Of a stretch of DNA of 7,147 nucleotides, positions 1 to 4,135 are shown one piece after another; within the stretch, counting starts at the first letter, position 1, and each line of letters opens with the position of its first letter. The DNA lies in assembly GCA_964461295.1 (NCBI GenBank), contig CAYWTX010000640.1:1-7147 (forward strand). Reading direction: 5' to 3'. The stretch is from CAYWTX01 sp964461295 (GTDB taxonomy: Bacteria; Planctomycetota; Phycisphaerae; SM23-33). The notes below the pieces were generated by a model. It did no database searches, was not told where the DNA came from, and was given only the letters and a program-made list of their open reading frames with translations. A program made the position numbers and the translations under genes.

Positions 1-1
1 A

Positions 2-106
2 CCGTCGCCACCATCGCCGCCCGACCTGGCGGTAATCAAGAGACCGGGAAACAGCGTGTCGAGGAAGAGAAAGAAAAAGCAAGAGGAGTGTCTGCGCCGC
101 GCTTGA
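2..106 (+). CDS. possible C-terminal end of an unidentified plus-strand gene (5' end outside window)
   Basis: Frame 2 is open from the window edge to a TGA at 104-106 and would encode about 34 residues, with a proline/serine stretch followed by a lysine/arginine-rich tail (SRKRKKKQEE). Third codon positions are mostly G or C, as in the real genes here. Frame 1 is also open, to a TAA at 157-159, but has weaker third-position bias. I do not recognise a family and see no domain. It could equally be non-coding; a minus-strand ATG near position 15 running out of the window is an alternative. The call rests only on an open frame and base composition. Confidence 0.22.
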   Translation, partial: PSPPSPPDLAVIKRPGNSVSRKRKKKQEECLRRA

Positions 107-123
107 CAGGTCAATCCATATCA

Positions 124-240
124 GCCGGGGGCGTAAGCCACAGGTACACAAGCAATTAAGCATGGAGCCCCGAAGGGGAGACAGAAGGCGTCCAGCGTGG
201 GCAGACCCGCGAGTCCCAATTCCTTCACAAGCTCTGAGGG
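124..240 (+). repeat. dispersed structured repeat, copy 1 (117 bp)
   Basis: This segment aligns without gaps to 2015-2131, with roughly 100 of 117 bases identical by eye. It contains the small inverted repeat CCCC-GAA-GGGG (168-178) and a weaker hairpin around GGGGGC-GTAA-GCC (125-144). The 3' part has TTCCTTCACAA at 220-230, repeated directly at 248-258. Short ORFs reading MEPRRGDR across both copies are by-products of the repeat, not genes. It lies just beyond the 3' end of the dUTPase gene. It may be a REP-like or other mobile intergenic repeat; no transposase is visible. Confidence 0.7.
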
Positions 241-262
241 AAGCGTCTTCCTTCACAAACTC

Positions 263-739
263 TCACACCACCGAGCGGTTCTCCCCCTCGTGGCCGGCGT
301 GCTCGGCCTGGCTGCGCTTCTCGTCCTGGCGGCGGTGGTTGATCTGGAGCTTCTTCTCGTACAACCGGTAGATGTCCCGCGGCGCGAGGCCCAGAAGCTG
401 GCACAGGCTGATCCAGAAAAACAGCATGTCCGTCGCCTCCACGCGCGCGTTCTGCACGTCGCGAATCTCGTACTGCCGCCCCTCCTTCGCCTCGCGATAC
501 CAGTGCTTCCAGGACAGGCAGTCCTGCAACTCGTGGCACTCCGATGCCAGCGCGTCCAGGTAGTTCTTCATCGACCGCCCCACGGCCGTGCGAATGCCCC
601 CCTCCGCCGGCAACGTGCCCTGGCGCTCGGCCGCGGCCAGGGCCTCGCCCAACGCCGCCGTGTCGAATCCCGCCTTGCGGTTCAGCTCCGCCTGAAGCGG
701 CCAGATGTCCTCCAGGGACGAGATCGTGCGATCGCTCAC
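263..739 (-). CDS. dimeric-type dUTPase (all-alpha NTP pyrophosphatase superfamily)
   Basis: The 158-residue protein probably hydrolyses dUTP (or a related dNTP) to the monophosphate plus pyrophosphate in the cytoplasm, limiting uracil in DNA and supplying dUMP. It shows the superfamily's metal-binding pattern: E67-x-x-E70 (ASECHELQD), an aromatic/lysine stretch (SWKHWY), then E101-x-x-D104 (VEATDMLFFW) on the next helix. Near the end, YEKKLQINHRRQ (127-138) resembles the Y-K-N-RQ signature of dimeric dUTPases. The last ~20 residues are polar and probably disordered. The start is GTG at 739; AAGGAG (minus strand, 746-751) lies 6 nt upstream. It is divergent from the membrane protein at 908. 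Substrate could be dCTP or another nucleotide; the fold is more certain than the specificity. Confidence 0.8.
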   Translation of the reverse strand: MSDRTISSLEDIWPLQAELNRKAGFDTAALGEALAAAERQGTLPAEGGIRTAVGRSMKNYLDALASECHELQDCLSWKHWYREAKEGRQYEIRDVQNARVEATDMLFFWISLCQLLGLAPRDIYRLYEKKLQINHRRQDEKRSQAEHAGHEGENRSVV

Positions 740-907
740 GGTGGTCTCCTTCGATTGACCCGCACGATTCTACCGGCGCCGACCGCCGATCGCCAGCATC
801 CCCAAGGCAACTGCAAGGGAGCTGCCCTGCTTCGCGGCGCTGTTGCGCGCTTGCTTCCGCGCCCCGCCCGATGGTAGACTCCCGTCGCGACGAGTCGGAG
901 CCCGATC
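740..907. promoter_or_regulatory. divergent intergenic region with candidate promoters for both neighbours
   Basis: This spacer separates the divergent dUTPase and membrane-protein genes, so both promoters should lie here. For the plus strand, TTGCTT (851-856) is 18 bp from TAGACT (875-880). That hexamer is preceded by TG, giving an extended -10 (TGGTAGACT); GGAG at 897-900 then serves the ATG at 908. For the minus strand, TAGAAT (complement of 767-772) matches a -10 at five of six positions and lies just upstream of the AAGGAG, but I see no convincing -35. These are pattern matches only. Confidence 0.4.
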
Positions 908-1753
908 ATGTTGGCAACCATCGAGAACTACGTCGACCTCCGCTGGCACCTTCCCCTGGCTCTTGCGCTGGCCGGCGGATGGGGCCTCGCCGCCACGCTG
1001 CTGTTGCGGCGCGGCGTGCGGCAGCACCTCCAACGCCGGGCGTCGAGCTTCGGACGCTGCGCCGGGGTCGTGCTGCTGGCCGCGGCGCTGGCCGCCTTCT
1101 CCGGCGCCGTCGTCGCCTTCCTCGTCCTGGGCCTCGGCAAGTTCTTCGACTGGCGGCTCCGAATCCCGGCCGTGGCGCTCGGCGGGGCCGCGATGCTGGT
1201 GATCGCCTACTTCGTGCTGTGGGCGATGTTGCGGCTGCCGGGCAAGCAGACGCTGCGCCTGTACGCGATCGCCTTGGTCGCGCCGGCGCTGCCCGTGGCG
1301 CTCGCCCTCATTCCCGTCGCCCACTACTCCTACGCTCTGGGACAAAAGCAGATACGCGAGTCGCAATGCATCCTGACCCTCCAGCGCCTCCATCAGGCCC
1401 TCTACACGCACTACCGCGGGCAGCCGCCCGCCTCCCTTGACCGCGTTGTGGCCGACAACATGTTGAGGGAGGCGGAGGTCCATTGCCCCGCGGCTCCCGG
1501 AGCCAAGTCAATGTACTTCTACTGCCCGTCGGTCGCTGTTCTGCCTCCCGGCGGGACAACCCGCAGGCTCATCGCCTGCGATACCGGTCCCCACCACGGC
1601 GGCAACTGGTGTGTCCTGTTCGCCAACGGCAAGGCTCAGAGCGTCACCCAGGCCCAACTCGCCTCACTTCTGGAAGATAAGGACAATCTCGCCTTCAAGT
1701 ACTATTTCGGCAAGGCTGTTACCTGGACATCGACCTTATCTCCTTCGCCATGA
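908..1753 (+). CDS. four-helix membrane protein with prepilin-like H-X9-(D/N)G C-terminal domain
   Basis: The 281-residue protein has four predicted membrane helices (about 14-34, 51-74, 86-108, 117-137) and a soluble domain from ~145. The soluble part starts LTLQRLHQALYTHYRGQPPASL, resembling the region after the pilin helix in GspG/DUF1559-type proteins. It then has two cysteine sites (HCP 192-194, YCP 205-207) and ends with H230-GGNWCVLFA-N240-G241, close to the 'H-X9-DG' element common in Planctomycetota, with Asn replacing Asp. The classical N-terminal prepilin cleavage site is absent; the domain follows a multi-pass membrane region instead. ATG at 908 follows GGAG (897-900) by 7 nt. Function is unknown; the fold assignment is by resemblance. 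It is probably transcribed alone, since ~600 bp separate it from parB. Confidence 0.75.
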   Translation: MLATIENYVDLRWHLPLALALAGGWGLAATLLLRRGVRQHLQRRASSFGRCAGVVLLAAALAAFSGAVVAFLVLGLGKFFDWRLRIPAVALGGAAMLVIAYFVLWAMLRLPGKQTLRLYAIALVAPALPVALALIPVAHYSYALGQKQIRESQCILTLQRLHQALYTHYRGQPPASLDRVVADNMLREAEVHCPAAPGAKSMYFYCPSVAVLPPGGTTRRLIACDTGPHHGGNWCVLFANGKAQSVTQAQLASLLEDKDNLAFKYYFGKAVTWTSTLSPSP

Positions 1754-2014
1754 ATCATCACGCTACCGTAGCCCCTCTTCCCACATCACTCCGGAGCCTC
1801 TGAGCTCGACTTCTGCCATTCTAGGCGAACCGAAATTCATAACTCATTCTGTAACAAAGAGTTAACCGCCCAGACACAACTGGGAGATGCCGTGTTGTAG
1901 CTTATTGCAGCAGAAACACTTATGACACATTGGCGAAAGTCGAGCTGAGAGGCTGTGAAAGAATCGCAGAAGCGGCCTCGTCCCTCTTAGCCCCGCAGGG
2001 GCGTCGAGGATTTG
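1754..2014. other. gene-free, relatively AT-rich spacer upstream of repeat copy 2
   Basis: No convincing gene is seen on either strand. Positions ~1830-1965 are markedly richer in A/T than the surrounding coding DNA. There are weak inverted repeats: AACTC/GAGTT (1841-1845 and 1859-1863) and CCCAG/CTGGG (1869-1873 and 1880-1884). Neither is followed by a T-run, so a terminator for the membrane-protein gene is not clear. A perfect small hairpin GCCCC-GCA-GGGGC occupies 1990-2002, and a repeat sub-module lies at 1945-1990. A TTATGACACA string at 1920-1929 is not a proper DnaA box. Confidence 0.5.
1945..1990 (+). repeat. short repeat sub-module, copy A (CTGAGAG...GAAGCGGCCT...TCCCTCTTAG)
   Basis: It begins with CTGAGAG (1945-1951) and ends with a 22-bp block (1969-1990) that recurs almost identically at 2139-2161 (one extra C and two changed bases). 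The two sub-modules flank the 117-bp repeat copy 2, giving a module-repeat-module arrangement. Confidence 0.55.
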
Positions 2015-2131
2015 GCCGGTGGCGTAAGCCCCCGGTATGCAAGCAACTAAGCATGGAGCCCCGAAGGGGCGACAGAAAGCGTCCTGAGCGGGCAGACCTG
2101 CGAGTTCCAATTCCTTCACAAGGCCTGAGAG
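2015..2131 (+). repeat. dispersed structured repeat, copy 2 (117 bp)
   Basis: Gapless counterpart of 124-240, offset exactly 1,891 bp. This copy is the better folded. A hairpin at 2016-2035 pairs CCGGTGGC with GCCCCCGG (seven of eight pairs) across a GTAA loop of the GNRA type, and GCCCC-GAA-GGGGC forms a perfect 5-bp stem at 2058-2070. TTCCTTCACAA recurs at 2111-2121. The retained stems suggest selection at RNA or single-strand DNA level. It ends 83 bp before the first parS site. Confidence 0.7.
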
Positions 2132-2161
2132 AACCGCCGAAGCGGCCCTCCTCCCTCTTAG
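2125..2161 (+). repeat. short repeat sub-module, copy B
   Basis: Recurrence of the 1945-1990 module: CTGAGAG at 2125-2131 and the GAAGCGGCC...TCCCTCTTAG block at 2139-2161. It overlaps the last bases of repeat copy 2. It is followed by a small hairpin GCGAT-GACA-ATCGC at 2175-2188. Confidence 0.5.
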
Positions 2162-2214
2162 GCCCGGAGGCAAGGCGATGACAATCGCTGTCGCAGGCCC
2201 CATCGGTTCGTGGA

Positions 2215-2230
2215 TGTTCCACGTGGAACA
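2215..2230. promoter_or_regulatory. parS: parS centromere site 1
   Basis: TGTTCCACGTGGAACA is a perfect 16-bp palindrome that matches the bacterial parS pattern (TGTTnCACGTGnAACA). ParB family proteins bind this through their helix-turn-helix and load CTP-dependent clamps from it. It lies ~134 bp upstream of the parB start, upstream of the putative parB promoter. The core CACGTG flanked by GTTC/GAAC leaves little doubt about identity. The spurious peptide MFHVEH read through it is a usual by-product of parS. Confidence 0.93.
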
Positions 2231-2269
2231 CATGGCGCGCGATTTCAGCGCGAATCTTCCGGTTTCCGC

Positions 2270-2298
2270 TTGCACCCATCGCCCGCTCGCAGTACATT
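2270..2298 (+). promoter_or_regulatory. candidate sigma70-type promoter of parB
   Basis: TTGCAC (2270-2275) and TACATT (2293-2298) are separated by exactly 17 bp, and transcription would begin near 2305. The match is modest (three and four of six consensus bases). It lies between the two parS sites; site 2 would overlap or immediately follow the initiation point, which would suit ParB autorepression. Confidence 0.35.
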
Positions 2299-2311
2299 AC
2301 CATCCAAGCAT

Positions 2312-2327
2312 GGTTCCACGTGGAACG
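2312..2327. promoter_or_regulatory. parS: parS centromere site 2
   Basis: GGTTCCACGTGGAACG contains the perfect 14-bp palindrome GTTCCACGTGGAAC (2313-2326), identical to the core of site 1. Only the outermost bases differ. The centres of the two sites are 97 bp apart. It sits 36 bp upstream of the parB ATG, in the likely 5' untranslated leader, so bound ParB could act on parB transcription as well as on segregation. Confidence 0.9.
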
Positions 2328-2353
2328 CGCCTAATGGATTTCGCCATGGGAAA

Positions 2354-2357
2354 GGAG
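2354..2357 (+). promoter_or_regulatory. ribosome binding site fixing the parB start
   Basis: GGAG (within AAAGGAG) stands 6 nt before the ATG at 2364. This favours 2364 over in-frame upstream ATGs at 2334, 2346 and 2178; translation from 2178 would run through both parS sites. Confidence 0.75.
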
Positions 2358-2363
2358 TCCCCA

Positions 2364-3362
2364 ATGTCCGACCAGCCCGCCATCGCCCCGGCTACCGTCA
2401 AGCCCCGCCTCGGCCGGGGTCTTTCCAGTCTGATCGGCTCGCCCGCTCCATCCGCCGAGGCGGCCCACAACCGGACCTACGCGCCCGAACCAGCGCCCGC
2501 CCACAAGGCCTCCCTGGCCCTTGGCCCCGGCGGGGGGACTATCACGCATCTGCCCATCACCGACATCTCCCTCAACCCGCATCAGCCCCGCCACGTTTTC
2601 GACGAAGGCGCCATCGCCGAGCTCTCGGCCTCCATCGCCCAGCAGGGCATCCTCCAGCCGTTGCTCGTCGCCCCCGCCCTCGGCGCCGACGCCGCCAGGC
2701 CTTACGTCCTTATCGCCGGCGAACGTCGCCTCCGCGCCGCGCAGCTCGCGGGCCTTGCGGCCGTCCCGTGCATCATACGCCACGCCACCGACCGCCAGCT
2801 CCTGGAATGGTCGCTCATCGAGAACATCCAGAGGCAGGACCTTAACGCGATTGAGAAGGCCCGGGCCTACCGCGACTACATGGACCGCTTCGCCCTCACC
2901 CACGCCGAAGTAGCCGAGCGAACGGGACAATCAAGGGCGAATATCACTAACTACTTGCGGGTGCTCGATTTATCCGACGCAGTCCAGGGCATGCTGCTCA
3001 AAGGCGACCTGACGTTCGGCCACGCAAGGGCCCTGGCCGGGCTAGCCGGCAAGCCGGACGCACAGGCTTCGCTGGCCGCCCGGACCGTCAGCGCCTGCCT
3101 TTCGGTCCGCCATCTCGAGCGGCTGGTGGCACAATCTCTCGACGGCCAGGCCGCGCCCGCCGCGGCGCCCGCCCCCGCCCCGCGGCGCCACAAGGCCTCC
3201 TACGTCCAGGACCTCGAAGAGCGCCTGACCCAGGCGATCGGCACCAGGGTCGCCATCCACCCCGGACGCGCCAAGAACTCCGGGCGGATCGTCATCGAGT
3301 ACTACAACCTCGACGACTTCGACCGCATCTCCGACCGCCTGGGCTTGAAGGAAGAGGTGTAG
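2364..3362 (+). CDS. parB: chromosome-partitioning protein ParB (CTP-dependent parS clamp)
   Basis: The 332-residue protein binds parS, spreads as a CTP-gated sliding clamp, recruits SMC and stimulates a ParA ATPase to segregate origins. N-terminal LGRGLSSLIG (16-25) is the conserved ParA-contact segment. The ParB/Srx nucleotide domain spans ~60-160, with GERRLRA (119-125) and ENIQR (153-157) as CTP-binding motifs. The helix-turn-helix region is ~177-200 (LTHAEVAERTGQSRANITNY), followed by FGHARAL (218-224). An Ala/Pro linker (261-275) leads to the dimerisation domain (~278-328, ending YYNLDDFDRISDRL). All expected motifs are present at normal length. No parA is in the window, although the ParA-contact motif implies one elsewhere. 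The phosphatase gene follows after 36 bp. The adjacent parS pair suggests autoregulation. Confidence 0.95.
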   Translation: MSDQPAIAPATVKPRLGRGLSSLIGSPAPSAEAAHNRTYAPEPAPAHKASLALGPGGGTITHLPITDISLNPHQPRHVFDEGAIAELSASIAQQGILQPLLVAPALGADAARPYVLIAGERRLRAAQLAGLAAVPCIIRHATDRQLLEWSLIENIQRQDLNAIEKARAYRDYMDRFALTHAEVAERTGQSRANITNYLRVLDLSDAVQGMLLKGDLTFGHARALAGLAGKPDAQASLAARTVSACLSVRHLERLVAQSLDGQAAPAAAPAPAPRRHKASYVQDLEERLTQAIGTRVAIHPGRAKNSGRIVIEYYNLDDFDRISDRLGLKEEV

Positions 3363-3398
3363 GCGCCGCCGGGCAGACTATTCCACGGAGCCAAGTAT

Positions 3399-4058
3399 AT
3401 GCATGAGACGCCACGCCGCCCGCGCCCGGGACGCCTCGTCCTGTCGGTCGCCGTCATCATGGCCGCCGCGATGGCCGTGTACTTCGGCCCGTTCATCGCC
3501 GCCCGGTTCCGCCCCGCGCCGCCGAGGCCGCCGTCCACCCGCCCGGCCAGCTGGGCCCGCCCCCTGTCGGCGCCCGGGCTGGCCAACCTGCACAAGGCCG
3601 CCGACGGCCTCTACTGCGGCGCCCAGCCCTCGGCCGAGGGAATGCGGTCGCTCCGGGGGATGGGCATCCGCACGGTGGTCAACCTGCGAGTCCTGCATTC
3701 CGACGGCGACGATCCCGGCGGCGCCCCGGGCCTGGAGTTCGTTCACATCCGCGTGAACCCGCTGGATCCCGACCGCGACGAGGTGGTGAAGTTCCTGCGC
3801 GTGGTGGGGGACCCCAACCGGGCGCCCGTCTACGTCCACTGCCAGCGCGGCATCGACCGCACGGGGCTGATGTGTGCCGTCTATCGCGTCGCAATATGCG
3901 GCTGGACAAAGGCCGAGGCCCTCGCCGAGATGACCGGCGGCGGCTTCGGCTACGACGACGTATTCCGCAACGTGCCCCTCTGGCTGGAGAAGCTCGACGT
4001 CCAGGCCCTCGCCCGCCAGGCGGGCGTCCCGCCGGCGACCGGACCGGCTGGGAGATGA
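3399..4058 (+). CDS. membrane-anchored dual-specificity/tyrosine phosphatase
   Basis: The 219-residue protein has a basic N-terminus (RRPRPGR), one membrane helix (about 12-34), a Pro/Arg-rich linker (37-56), then a cysteine phosphatase domain. The domain begins LYCGAQPSAEGMRSLRGMGIRTVVNLR (71-97), typical of the atypical dual-specificity (PFA-DSP/Siw14-like) group. It carries the P-loop HCQRGIDRTG (147-156): nucleophile C148, phosphate-binding R154 and T155, fitting C-x5-R. The general acid may be D123 or D125, which I cannot decide. Basic residues before the helix suggest an N-in topology with the domain outside the cytoplasm, or it could be an uncleaved signal anchor. Substrate unknown: phosphotyrosine protein, phosphoinositide or inositol phosphate. 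ATG at 3399 follows GGAG (3387-3390). Probably co-transcribed with parB. Confidence 0.85.
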   Translation: MHETPRRPRPGRLVLSVAVIMAAAMAVYFGPFIAARFRPAPPRPPSTRPASWARPLSAPGLANLHKAADGLYCGAQPSAEGMRSLRGMGIRTVVNLRVLHSDGDDPGGAPGLEFVHIRVNPLDPDRDEVVKFLRVVGDPNRAPVYVHCQRGIDRTGLMCAVYRVAICGWTKAEALAEMTGGGFGYDDVFRNVPLWLEKLDVQALARQAGVPPATGPAGR

Positions 4059-4062
4059 CGAA

Positions 4063-4120
4063 GCCTCCAGCCTCCGGCAAGACCCAGCCGGCGGCTCGCG
4101 CCGCCCGTGCGGCTGGAGGC
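4063..4120. terminator. nested inverted repeat between convergent operons, probable bidirectional terminator
   Basis: GCCTCCAGCC (4063-4072) is perfectly complementary to GGCTGGAGGC (4111-4120). Inside the loop a second stem pairs GGCGGC (4090-4095) with GCCGCC (4100-4105) around TCGC. It starts 4 bp after the phosphatase stop and ends 15 bp before the stop of the convergent toroid gene. There is no T-run on either side, so it may act Rho-dependently or as a transcript-end stabiliser. Confidence 0.55.
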
Positions 4121-4135
4121 CCGCCGCCGCAAGCT

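Noticed and set aside
103..120. TTGACA at 103-108 as a promoter -35
   Set aside because: No acceptable -10 lies 16-19 bp downstream (the region is GGGGGCGTAA), and no plus-strand gene follows.
770..1483. 237-residue minus-strand ORF opposite the membrane-protein gene
   Set aside because: Shadow frame rich in Arg/Gly/Gln with no motifs; the plus strand encodes clear membrane helices and has a proper ribosome binding site.
1920..1929. TTATGACACA as a DnaA box
   Set aside because: Spacing does not match TTATnCACA, and no cluster of similar 9-mers or AT-rich unwinding tract is present, so I do not call an origin.
1862..2275. 137-residue minus-strand ORF and overlapping 127-residue ORF across repeat copy 2 and parS
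   Set aside because: They run through the repeat array and parS site 1, have no recognisable domain or good ribosome binding site, and peptide similarity between copies follows the DNA repeat.
2178..2363. N-terminal extension of ParB from the ATG at 2178
   Set aside because: It would translate both parS palindromes and the putative promoter. The LGRGL motif sits at the usual distance from the ATG at 2364, which has a well-spaced AAAGGAG.
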